From: an uncultured Microbacteriaceae bacterium
GTDB taxonomy: Bacteria > Actinomycetota > Actinomycetes > Actinomycetales > Microbacteriaceae
DNA: 12,466 bases
Reading direction: 5' to 3'
Assembly (NCBI GenBank): GCA_903882245.1
Contig: CAIRWJ010000147.1
Span: 1-12,466, forward strand
Positions 1-8,047 of the stretch are shown here, piece by piece. The notes beneath the pieces were generated by a model. It was not told the origin of the DNA, made no database searches, and saw only the letters and a list, made by a program, of their open reading frames with translations. The stretch's first letter is position 1, and each line of letters starts with the position of its first letter. The translations under genes were made by a program, and so were the position numbers.

Positions 1-620
1 CCGTTGATTATGTTTTTGTTGCTCGCGCGCAACAATTCATTGTTTCCTCGGCTATCGGCCAACGACTGAAAGGGGCCGCCCACCCCGGCGAGTGGGATGC
101 GCGAGTGTCGTCCTTTCTTTCCAACGAGAACCTTGCACACCAGTTCGATTACGCGAGCATTCTTGATCGGTGGGCATCGAGCGACTCGCGGGTGCGAGTC
201 ATCGTGATCCCATTCCTGGAGACCGATCGTGGTTCGCAAAACCTGTTTCATCGAATCCTGAAAGCAGTGGGTGTTCACGCAAACCTCGGTGAACCAGTCA
301 AAAGCCAGATCAACGTCACCTTGTCTCGTTTTGAAATTGCAGCAATAGGGCTGTACAAGAAGGTAACTTTTCCTTTTTCACGTAAAGGTCTGCCGCGCGG
401 CAGCCTCCGACTCCGCGGATATGAATTTGCCAGGCTTGCGTTCGCGCAAATCGCTCGGATCATCAGAAGTCCGCGATGGACTGTGCTGCCCGATGAGCGA
501 ATGGCCATCGTCGATTTTTATCAACCGTCAAACAGGCGTTTCAAGAAGAAGTTGGGTGGACTGGCTCAGTCCGCCGAATGGACTGAATGGTTCAGAAACG
601 CGGGAATCCCGGACAGTTGA
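1..620 (+). CDS. Sulfotransferase-like protein, 5'-truncated by the window edge (C-terminal 205 aa)
   Basis: The reading frame is open from base 3 to a TGA at 618-620, with no stop before the window edge, so the gene starts outside. The visible start (VDYVFVAR, then SS eight residues after the Arg) aligns with the 3'-phosphate-binding segment of the three minus-strand sulfotransferases in this window (VDYLFIAR in the 9366-10397 gene). The shared landmarks continue in order: an FDY...W segment, a V-I-P-F-L-E-T-D stretch matching VPYDEED, a QINVTLS segment in the place of RIHPTFS, and a terminal EWTEWF motif matching WTEWF and EWRSWF. Relative to the roughly 340-residue paralogs about 130 residues are missing, including the 5'-phosphosulfate loop. 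The GTG at 105 is internal to the conserved domain and is not the start. It is presumably a PAPS-dependent sulfotransferase; the acceptor is unknown. It lies on the opposite strand from its paralogs and is convergent with the aldehyde dehydrogenase. Confidence 0.82.
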   Translation, partial: VDYVFVARAQQFIVSSAIGQRLKGAAHPGEWDARVSSFLSNENLAHQFDYASILDRWASSDSRVRVIVIPFLETDRGSQNLFHRILKAVGVHANLGEPVKSQINVTLSRFEIAAIGLYKKVTFPFSRKGLPRGSLRLRGYEFARLAFAQIARIIRSPRWTVLPDERMAIVDFYQPSNRRFKKKLGGLAQSAEWTEWFRNAGIPDS

Positions 621-663
621 TGCGTTCACAGTGTTATTGGTGGGCCCAGTTGTCTTTGTCGCG

Positions 664-2064
664 TCAGGAAATCTTGTTCCATATCGCGAGCAATCGGTTG
701 AGCATTCGCGCGAAGTCGCGGTTTGATTGCGGGCCGACTGGGGCGATTCCGTGGAGTCGCTGGGTGGCTACCGTTTGAGATTCCGTGTACTTGAGAATTC
801 CCTCGCGCCCGTGGCGACGACCCATGCCCGATGTTTTCATTCCGCCCATCGGCGCACCGTGGGAAGCCCAACTCGCCGAAAAACCTTCGTTCACGGTGAT
901 TGTTCCCGAACGTATGTGCGGGGCGATTGCAGCGGAGCGACGAGACCAGAGGCTAACGTTCAGTCCATACTCGGATTCATTGGCGCGACGAATCGCCTCG
1001 GCATCGTCGGCGACGCGGTACACAGAGACGACGGGGCCGAACGTTTCCCCGGCACCAAGTTCCATGTCGTCGGTCACATCGGTGAGGATGGTTGGCTCAA
1101 AAAAAGTTGGGGCGATGTCAGGGCGGGCAGAACCACCAGCGACGACTGTGGCACCGCGTTTCACCGCATCGGCGACCTGTGTTGTGACCCGATCGAATTG
1201 CGCGCTAGACACAAGCGGACCCATGTCGATGTCCCAGTCCATGCCCGCACCAAGTTTCATGTTGCGAACATGTTCGGCAAATTCCGAGAGAAAACGGTCA
1301 TGCAGTTCGTTAACCACATAAATCCGTTCGATACTGACGCACAATTGTCCGGAATTTGAAAAACACGATCGAGCTGCTGCTCGAGCTGCGGCCGCGACGT
1401 CGGCGTCCCCGAGGATAATCATTGGATTTTTTCCGCCCAACTCGCCGGAGAATCCGATAAGCCGAGTCGCACACTTTTCTGCAACAGAACGTCCCGTTGT
1501 AGTCGATCCCGTGAACATGATGTAGTCCGCATTTGCGACGAGAGCATCCCCGTGCACGCGTCCACCTCCGTGAATGACGGTCAGGACACCCACCGGCAGG
1601 CCGGCTTCACGCAGCAATCGTTCGACGATGTCCGCCGTTGCCGGAGTGGCCGCATCTGGCAACAGCACAACCGCATTGCCGGCAATGAGGGCTGGAATCA
1701 CGTCAGACGCGGGAAGGGTGAACGGGTAATTCCACGGAGTGATGACGCCAACAACTCCGACGGGGCGTTGGTGTTCGATGGCGCGGGTCAACAAAGGAAT
1801 TGCGCCGCGGCGGCGGGCTGACCGCAAATGTCCGGGTCCTCGTCGCCCGTAGTAATGGGCTAGTTGAGCCGCGTCGACGGCTTCCTCAAACGCACTGAGG
1901 CGGTTTTTCCGTGTTTCCTTTTGAATGGAATCCAGAATTTCCGGCTGATTCCGATAGACCAATTGGGAAAAACGGCGAGCGATGGCAGCGCGCTTGCGAA
2001 CGGGGACGAGCGCCCATTCTCGCTGAGCCTCTCGGGCTCGATTCACGACGTCGTGCATCATCAC
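664..2064 (-). CDS. NAD(P)+-dependent aldehyde dehydrogenase, succinate-semialdehyde dehydrogenase (GabD2)-like
   Basis: This cytosolic enzyme oxidises an aldehyde to a carboxylate with NAD(P)+. The family signature is complete: PWNYP with the oxyanion Asn near residue 112, the FTGSTTTG cofactor loop (184-191), ELGGKN with general base Glu208, SGQLC with nucleophile Cys242, and ETFGPV (340-345). The C-terminal KYTESQTVATQR stretch and the tail after it resemble the GabD2 type of succinate-semialdehyde dehydrogenase, but the true substrate cannot be read from sequence. The 466 residues are within the usual range. The GTG start directly follows the TAA of rmlB, and two ATG codons follow at 2061 and 2058. 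An AAGGA ribosome site in the end of rmlB sits 6 bases before the GTG and 9 before the first ATG, so either may be used. Coupling to rmlB suggests a role in nucleotide-sugar or glycan metabolism, but a bystander housekeeping role is possible. Confidence 0.9.
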   Translation of the reverse strand: MMMHDVVNRAREAQREWALVPVRKRAAIARRFSQLVYRNQPEILDSIQKETRKNRLSAFEEAVDAAQLAHYYGRRGPGHLRSARRRGAIPLLTRAIEHQRPVGVVGVITPWNYPFTLPASDVIPALIAGNAVVLLPDAATPATADIVERLLREAGLPVGVLTVIHGGGRVHGDALVANADYIMFTGSTTTGRSVAEKCATRLIGFSGELGGKNPMIILGDADVAAAARAAARSCFSNSGQLCVSIERIYVVNELHDRFLSEFAEHVRNMKLGAGMDWDIDMGPLVSSAQFDRVTTQVADAVKRGATVVAGGSARPDIAPTFFEPTILTDVTDDMELGAGETFGPVVSVYRVADDAEAIRRANESEYGLNVSLWSRRSAAIAPHIRSGTITVNEGFSASWASHGAPMGGMKTSGMGRRHGREGILKYTESQTVATQRLHGIAPVGPQSNRDFARMLNRLLAIWNKIS

Positions 2065-3200
<1,136 letters not shown>

Positions 3201-4121
3201 ATGAATTCGAAGAGCTCCCGAGACGAAGACGCCGTCCTCGACGCCCTCGAAGCCGAAGCGATTTGGATGATTCGTGAGGCTGCGAGCGCATTCCAAAAGC
3301 CCGTCATCCTGTATTCCATCGGTAAAGATTCGACCGTTTTGCTGCGTCTCGCCGTCAAGGCATTCGCCCCAGCGCCAGTCCCGTTTCCCGTCTTGCACAT
3401 TGATACGACCTGGAAATTCAAGGAAATGATCAAGTTCCGCGACGACACTGCGCGAACAAACAACCTGGACCTTGTTGTTCACACGAACCCTGATGGTCGC
3501 GGTGACAAGATCACGCCATTCACCCACGGCGCGGACGAATACACCCGTTTAATGAAGACCGTTGCCCTTCGCGCGGCGCTCGATGTCGGTGAATACGATG
3601 TTGCCCTCGGTGGTGCTCGTCGTGACGAAGAGCGTTCACGGGCGAAGGAACGCATGTTCAGCCTTCGCGAGCCGGGGCATGCCTGGGACCCATCAAGCCA
3701 ACGACCCGAGTTTTGGCACACCGTCAACTCGACACTCAAGCCGGGTCAGACGATGCGCGCATTCCCCATTTCGAACTGGACCGAACTAGACGTGTGGAAG
3801 TACATCCGCCGCGAAAAACTCGACGTTGTTCCCCTGTATTTTTCGAAAGAGCGCCCCACTATCGAGCGCAACGGCCAACTCATCATGATTGATGACGATC
3901 GATACCCCCTCGAGCCCGGCGAAGAAATCGTGAACCGCCGAATTCGTTTCCGCACGCTCGGCTGTTACCCACTCACGGCGGCGGATACGGGTGAAGCCGC
4001 GTCGGTGGACGAGATTATTGACGAATTGACCCGCTCGACCACATCGGAACGATCCGGTCGCCTAATCGATGGAAAAGGCGCGTCCTCGATGGAACGCAAA
4101 AAGCACGAGGGGTATTTCTAA
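3201..4121 (+). CDS. cysD: Sulfate adenylyltransferase subunit 2 (ATP sulfurylase small subunit)
   Basis: CysD is the catalytic subunit of the heterodimeric ATP sulfurylase, making APS and pyrophosphate from sulfate and ATP, driven by GTP hydrolysis in CysN. The 306-residue product matches the normal family length of about 300. It shows the PP-loop SIGKDS (39-44), LHIDTTWKF (65-73), the Arg-rich GGARRDEERSRAKER segment (137-151), FPISNWTELDVW (188-199) and RTLGCYPLT (251-259). The ATG at 3201 is chosen because the family homology begins there. The frame is open further upstream to a GTG at 3132, but that would run through the inverted repeat and has no ribosome site. The proximal GGAG is only 3 bases from the ATG, so a more distal GGTAGG (3186-3191) may contribute. 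The stop shares a base with the cysNC start (TAATG). Confidence 0.96.
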   Translation: MNSKSSRDEDAVLDALEAEAIWMIREAASAFQKPVILYSIGKDSTVLLRLAVKAFAPAPVPFPVLHIDTTWKFKEMIKFRDDTARTNNLDLVVHTNPDGRGDKITPFTHGADEYTRLMKTVALRAALDVGEYDVALGGARRDEERSRAKERMFSLREPGHAWDPSSQRPEFWHTVNSTLKPGQTMRAFPISNWTELDVWKYIRREKLDVVPLYFSKERPTIERNGQLIMIDDDRYPLEPGEEIVNRRIRFRTLGCYPLTAADTGEAASVDEIIDELTRSTTSERSGRLIDGKGASSMERKKHEGYF

Positions 4122-5938
4122 TGTCGAGTGCGCTTCTTCGAATCGTTGTCTGCGGCGCCGTTGACGACGGTAAGTCAACAGTTCTCGGTCGGCTCTTGGT
4201 CGAAACTAACTCGATCCCGCTGGACGAAATTGATAATTCACGGCTCATGGCAAACGGTGAGGTCGACTACAGTCAACTCACCGACGGACTCGAATCGGAG
4301 CGTGAACAGGGCATCACCATCGACGTCGCTCACCGTCACGTGTATTTGCCGTCGGGTCGCCGAGCAATTCTTGCCGACTCACCCGGCCACGAACAGTACA
4401 CACGAAACATGGCCGTCGCTGCAAGTGAAGCAGACCTCGGTTTGCTTCTCGTTGATGCCGTCAAAGGTGTTCGTGACCAATCTGTCCGTCACGCGGCGAT
4501 CAACTCGCTCATGGGAGTGAAACATATTGTTGTCGCCGTGAACAAGATGGATGCCGTTGACTATGACAAGTCGGTCTTCGACGGAATTGTTGAGGAATTG
4601 AGCCGTCGATTCGAACCGTTTGGATTCGTGGACATCACCTATATCCCTGTATCGGGCATGGTGGGTGACAACGTCACCTTTCCATCCGAGAACATGTCGT
4701 GGGGGAATTCGGTCACAATTCTGTCGCTACTCGACCAAGAGCGAACCTTTAACCGCTCGGGCGGAGACGGAAGCCTGCGTCTTCCGGTTCAGTTTGTGTC
4801 CAAGGCCGGCGACGTCCGCTGGTACGCCGGAACGATCGCGCGTGGAACCGTCACCGTCGGTGACACCGTTCGGGTCTGGCCCGCCATGACCGAGGCCAAA
4901 ATCTCTGGAATCTACGCACCCAACGAAACCAAAACGGCAGGAGACGCGCAGGCGGTTCATGTCACGCTTGATCGTGAGGTCGACATCGCTCGTGGAGACG
5001 TGATTGTCGGTGCTACCGGCGAAATCCCTTCGTCGCGTGCGCACCTCGCAGACCTCGTCTGGATTGATACCAAACCCCTCGACATACACGCGTCGTACAT
5101 CTTGCGCAGTGGACCAATTGAGATCCCCGCTCGAGTCGAGACCGTCCGTTACGTGCGCAACATCACCACGGGCGAGCAGGCTCGTGGTCACCCGCTTGAG
5201 GTCAATGACATTGGTCGTGTCGAGATTGTGACCGACCGACCGATTCTGCTCGACCCTTACGCTGAATCGATTCACACCGGTGGATTCATTCTCGTCGACC
5301 GTCTGACCGCAGCGACCGTTGCCGCGGGAATGTCGAAGCATCCGCTTGTGCGCGAATCGGACGTCGTCAAACACGATTTCGCTGTGGGCCGTGCCGAGCG
5401 CGAAAGGCTCAATGGTCTGCGCTCGTGCGTCCTCTGGCTAACCGGTCTTCCCGGTTCAGGAAAGAGCACGGTCGCCGATGAACTCGAAAAGTCCCTCATC
5501 ACGCTTGGGCTTCGGTCGTTTACCCTCGACGGAGACACCGTTCGCTCGACACTGTCAGAGGACCTCGGGTTCTCGCCTGAAGACCGCAAAGAAAATGTGC
5601 GCCGTGTTGCTCGTGTTGCCGAGCTCATGATGGAGGCGGGAATCGTCGTGATTGTGTCGCTCGTTTCGCCGTTCCGCGAGGATCGTGAAATGGCAAAGGA
5701 GCGCTTCGCCGACGGCGACTTCATCGAGGTTTTCGTTGACACCCCGCTTGAGATTTGTATGCAGCGTGACCCCAAGGGCCTCTACGCTCGTAGCCAAGCC
5801 GACAAGTCGATGCAGATGACCGGAGTTGGCCAAGGCTACGAAGTTCCGCTCGCTGCAGACGTGACGCTCGACGGGACGCAGCCCGTCGAGGATTCGGTGC
5901 AGAAGCTGCTGGGACTCGTCCTCAGTCGTCGAATCTGA
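4121..5938 (+). CDS. cysNC: Bifunctional sulfate adenylyltransferase subunit 1 / APS kinase (CysN-CysC fusion)
   Basis: This 605-residue fusion supplies both the GTPase subunit of ATP sulfurylase and the kinase that phosphorylates APS to PAPS. The N-terminal GTPase half has the G1 loop GAVDDGKS (12-19), a switch segment EREQGITID (60-68), G3 DSPGHEQY (86-93) and G4 NKMD (141-144), followed by EF-Tu-like beta-barrel domains to about residue 410. The C-terminal APS kinase half (about 430-605) has the P-loop GLPGSGKST (442-450), DGD (470-472), DLGFSPEDRKENVRRVA (481-497), SPFREDRE (516-523) and the GLYARS lid (553-558), all intact. Both activities therefore look functional. The same organisation occurs in rhizobial NodQ and mycobacterial CysNC. 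GAGGGG (4107-4112) lies 8 bases before the ATG, in the end of cysD. The product, PAPS, is the donor needed by the sulfotransferases nearby. Confidence 0.96.
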   Translation: MSSALLRIVVCGAVDDGKSTVLGRLLVETNSIPLDEIDNSRLMANGEVDYSQLTDGLESEREQGITIDVAHRHVYLPSGRRAILADSPGHEQYTRNMAVAASEADLGLLLVDAVKGVRDQSVRHAAINSLMGVKHIVVAVNKMDAVDYDKSVFDGIVEELSRRFEPFGFVDITYIPVSGMVGDNVTFPSENMSWGNSVTILSLLDQERTFNRSGGDGSLRLPVQFVSKAGDVRWYAGTIARGTVTVGDTVRVWPAMTEAKISGIYAPNETKTAGDAQAVHVTLDREVDIARGDVIVGATGEIPSSRAHLADLVWIDTKPLDIHASYILRSGPIEIPARVETVRYVRNITTGEQARGHPLEVNDIGRVEIVTDRPILLDPYAESIHTGGFILVDRLTAATVAAGMSKHPLVRESDVVKHDFAVGRAERERLNGLRSCVLWLTGLPGSGKSTVADELEKSLITLGLRSFTLDGDTVRSTLSEDLGFSPEDRKENVRRVARVAELMMEAGIVVIVSLVSPFREDREMAKERFADGDFIEVFVDTPLEICMQRDPKGLYARSQADKSMQMTGVGQGYEVPLAADVTLDGTQPVEDSVQKLLGLVLSRRI

Positions 5939-5943
5939 TTCAC

Positions 5944-6855
5944 ATGCACGAGTTCTATTTCCTCTGTCGCACCTTCCGCTGGGAATTGGCGTACCGAATT
6001 GTTTCGGCACTGTTGACGACGTTCCTCGGACTATTGCTGTTCGGAATGGTTCTCGCGGACACTGTTCCCGCCTGGATGAAATCGTTCTCGTGGCTTCAAA
6101 GCTTTACCACTGCGATGCGCGAGCTCCCACCATGGGATTTCATTCTCATCGCGTTTGCCATCACCCTGATTGGTGGTTACCTTCTGCGAATCACAACCTA
6201 TTTGTTCCGTAAGCGGAACACTTCGCGCCTCGGTAAAATAACGCTGAAAGAGCACGACGACGGTCTGGATGGACTTGCGATCCAACAACGGCGACGGCAT
6301 ATGTTTGGCAGAAGTCGGCTTCTGAGTATGGTGTTTGAAATGGGTACTGCTGTCAGTGCCGTATTCGGTGTTGTTTGTGCGCTGATTGTGTTCGGCTACT
6401 ACCCGTCGGCGATTGTGCTCGTCGTCCTAGTCTCGATAGTGGTTTTTTATCTCCCCGTCGCTTTGAAAAGGTGGCTGGCTGGATTGGAGAAAAACGAAAA
6501 GGACCACGAAGCGCTGCGGATCAAACTGCGGGATGCTGGATCCGACAGTGATTCAGCCGAAATTCACGTTCACGCCGAACGTCTTCGGATTCGGGCCAAG
6601 AACCCAATCCTTCGCTTCACGGTGATTTGGCCATTGCTGGTCATCATTGTCCCGGGCACAATCGGCGCTGCCGCAATGGAATCGTGGCTTTTTGCCGTGA
6701 ACATCAATGATTCGGCGCTCAACAAGTTACTCATCGTGCTCATGGCAATGTCCCTCCGAACAATGTTGACTGCCATGACCGTCGTCGAGAGGGTGTCGAA
6801 CCGAATTGCCCGGCTCATTATGCCCGATCCGACCGAGGACGATGAGGACGCCTAA
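5944..6855 (+). CDS. Multi-pass membrane protein of unknown function, downstream of cysNC
   Basis: I do not recognise the family. The 303-residue protein has hydrophobic stretches at about 19-38, 65-87, 128-150, 152-172 and 225-245, plus a weaker one at 258-278, so five or six membrane helices are likely. A basic, charged cytoplasmic-type loop lies at 88-127 (RKRNTSR, QQRRRHMFGRSR). A second charged linker of about 45 residues (175-220, rich in Lys, Glu, Asp and Arg) separates the central and C-terminal helices. The tail is strongly acidic (DPTEDDEDA). There is no signal peptide, ATP-binding motif or known transporter signature. The start lies 5 bases after the cysNC stop with no visible ribosome site, so translation probably depends on re-initiation after cysNC. 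Co-transcription suggests a role in sulfate or PAPS supply or in handling the sulfated product, but this is a guess. Confidence 0.85.
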   Translation: MHEFYFLCRTFRWELAYRIVSALLTTFLGLLLFGMVLADTVPAWMKSFSWLQSFTTAMRELPPWDFILIAFAITLIGGYLLRITTYLFRKRNTSRLGKITLKEHDDGLDGLAIQQRRRHMFGRSRLLSMVFEMGTAVSAVFGVVCALIVFGYYPSAIVLVVLVSIVVFYLPVALKRWLAGLEKNEKDHEALRIKLRDAGSDSDSAEIHVHAERLRIRAKNPILRFTVIWPLLVIIVPGTIGAAAMESWLFAVNINDSALNKLLIVLMAMSLRTMLTAMTVVERVSNRIARLIMPDPTEDDEDA

Positions 6856-6864
6856 ACCTTTAGG
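6851..6864. repeat. 14-bp palindrome spanning the stop codons of two convergent genes
   Basis: CCTAAA and TTTAGG are perfect inverted arms around a 2-base centre. The left arm contains the TAA of the membrane protein gene and the right arm the TAA of the GT61 gene, only 4 bases apart. The 2-base centre is too short for a terminator hairpin, so transcripts from both operons probably run into each other. This may be chance symmetry. Confidence 0.5.
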
Positions 6865-8047
6865 ACCATTGAACCGTTCGGAATGCGTCACGAATCTGCT
6901 CCATGTCGACGGTATATCGGCGCTGAGTAAACTCCCGCGTCGGTATGACGTGCCGATACTGCAGTCCGCGTAGGTCTGCGATTCGTCGCTGCCAATGGTT
7001 GTTTTCGGGTTTCATACGCGCCGAAATATAGATCAACTTGGTTCCCGGTCGGGAAAACAAAGTGTTGTGCGGTGCGCTTCCGCCTTCCGCAATGATGTAG
7101 TCGGCATCCCGGAACATTGCCACCTGTTCGAGGAATGTAAATCTTTCGGGATACACGACCTCGAATCCTTCTGCGGCGAAGAATTCTTCAAGATCCTCGC
7201 GATTTTGACACCCATCGCGATATTGGGCTACATCGCGGCTTGACCTCGAGACATAGAGTTTTTGACCGACAGGACTTTGAGTTGTCGACGCACGAGACAG
7301 AAATTCCGATGACATGGCGTCAAAGCGATCGGTCCCGAGCGGAAAAACCTCAACGTTACCCCTGGGCGCAGAGTGCGAGATCGCTGCACCGTGTTTCACG
7401 TGCACATATCCGCCGTCGGGTCCGTTCTGCGGAAAAAAAATGATGTCCTCCAGCGTCAGACCCACCATCGCGAGCAGCCCGCTCGGATTCCAGCCAGGGT
7501 GGCGTGTGAGGATACGCTTCGTCGCGTCGATCTGTAATGCGCCGTGAATTCGGGGCAGGACGTGCAAAAGCCAATGTCCAAAAGCGTCTGATCCGTTCTG
7601 AATGATCCAAACTGGTTCGTCCACCGACAGAACTACACCCTCAGAAGTGTGACCACGAGGGGGATGAATGTTGACGAACGGGAATTGCAGCCATCGACCG
7701 TCCGCGAGACGTGCTTCACCGTGCGAGCCTAAAGTCACATCCGTGAGCGTCACGACCCAGTCACCAGAAACTTCGGGCTGGTAAATGTTTCGCGGAGTGG
7801 CCCTCCAGAAACCATCACTGTATGTTTCGTCCGACGCCGCAAAGCGCAACGTCGATCGTGGTTTCACTCCAGAAGGCCGGGACTCCAGGTGAATTCCCGC
7901 CGGTGTTGGACCGTTTCGTCGAAACACCCGATACAGGTTGATGAGGTTGGAGGATCGACCGCGAAGATTCGTATAGCCCTGTTTCAGGAGCCCGGCGACG
8001 TGTCGCGTTCGCGCGAGAAGTCGCTGCGAAAGCGACACCTTCCTCAT
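6860..8047 (-). CDS. Glycosyltransferase family 61 (DUF563) protein
   Basis: This is a predicted cytoplasmic or membrane-associated glycosyltransferase of the kind found in capsule and surface-polysaccharide loci. Recognisable GT61 features in the 395-residue protein are FGHWLLHVLPRI (156-167), KLYVSRSSRD (263-272), an NREDLEEFF helix (282-290), EGFEVVYPERFTFLEQVA (293-310) and the D-A-D-Y-I-I-A-E-G-G-S-A-P-H-N-T-L-F stretch (314-331) that replaces the usual GPHGAGLTN loop. The N-terminal 45 residues are very basic and may contact membrane or substrate. The ATG at 8047 is chosen because it forms an ATGA overlap with the stop of the upstream GT4 gene. The frame is open to 8170, but that would overlap the upstream gene by about 127 bases. 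Donor and acceptor sugars cannot be read from sequence. It is the last gene of the five-gene minus-strand operon. Confidence 0.88.
   Translation of the reverse strand: MRKVSLSQRLLARTRHVAGLLKQGYTNLRGRSSNLINLYRVFRRNGPTPAGIHLESRPSGVKPRSTLRFAASDETYSDGFWRATPRNIYQPEVSGDWVVTLTDVTLGSHGEARLADGRWLQFPFVNIHPPRGHTSEGVVLSVDEPVWIIQNGSDAFGHWLLHVLPRIHGALQIDATKRILTRHPGWNPSGLLAMVGLTLEDIIFFPQNGPDGGYVHVKHGAAISHSAPRGNVEVFPLGTDRFDAMSSEFLSRASTTQSPVGQKLYVSRSSRDVAQYRDGCQNREDLEEFFAAEGFEVVYPERFTFLEQVAMFRDADYIIAEGGSAPHNTLFSRPGTKLIYISARMKPENNHWQRRIADLRGLQYRHVIPTREFTQRRYTVDMEQIRDAFRTVQWS
8000..8038 (-). repeat. Long imperfect hairpin inside the first codons of the GT61 gene
   Basis: GTGTCGC (8000-8006) pairs perfectly with GCGACAC (8032-8038). 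After one G-A mismatch, TTCGC (8008-8012) pairs with GCGAA (8026-8030). A G-T pair and a single bulge then lead to a 3-bp top stem with a 4-base loop (8017-8020). On the coding strand it covers bases 10-48 of the GT61 gene. It could affect translation of the coupled gene or could be a by-product of Arg/Leu/Ser codons. Function is unproven. Confidence 0.4.

Noticed and set aside
11..18. GPxKTGTT loops of the paralogous proteins read as a nucleotide-kinase P-loop (residue positions, genes at 9366-12424)
   Set aside because: They lack the GxxxxGK(S/T) pattern, and the later Arg...Ser motif and overall layout fit PAPS-dependent sulfotransferases instead.
601..663. Possible terminator between the two convergent genes (CGGGA/TCCCG near 601-611 and TGGGCCCA at 641-648)
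   Set aside because: The arms are short, the loops too small and no T-tract follows; not distinguishable from chance.
727..1359. 210-codon plus-strand open frame opposite the aldehyde dehydrogenase
   Set aside because: It lies wholly antisense to conserved catalytic motifs of the dehydrogenase and shows no domain of its own.
4727..5374. 215-codon open frame on the minus strand opposite cysNC
   Set aside because: The opposite frame is a well-conserved enzyme; the antisense frame encodes a low-complexity Asp/Arg/Val-rich product and is a shadow.
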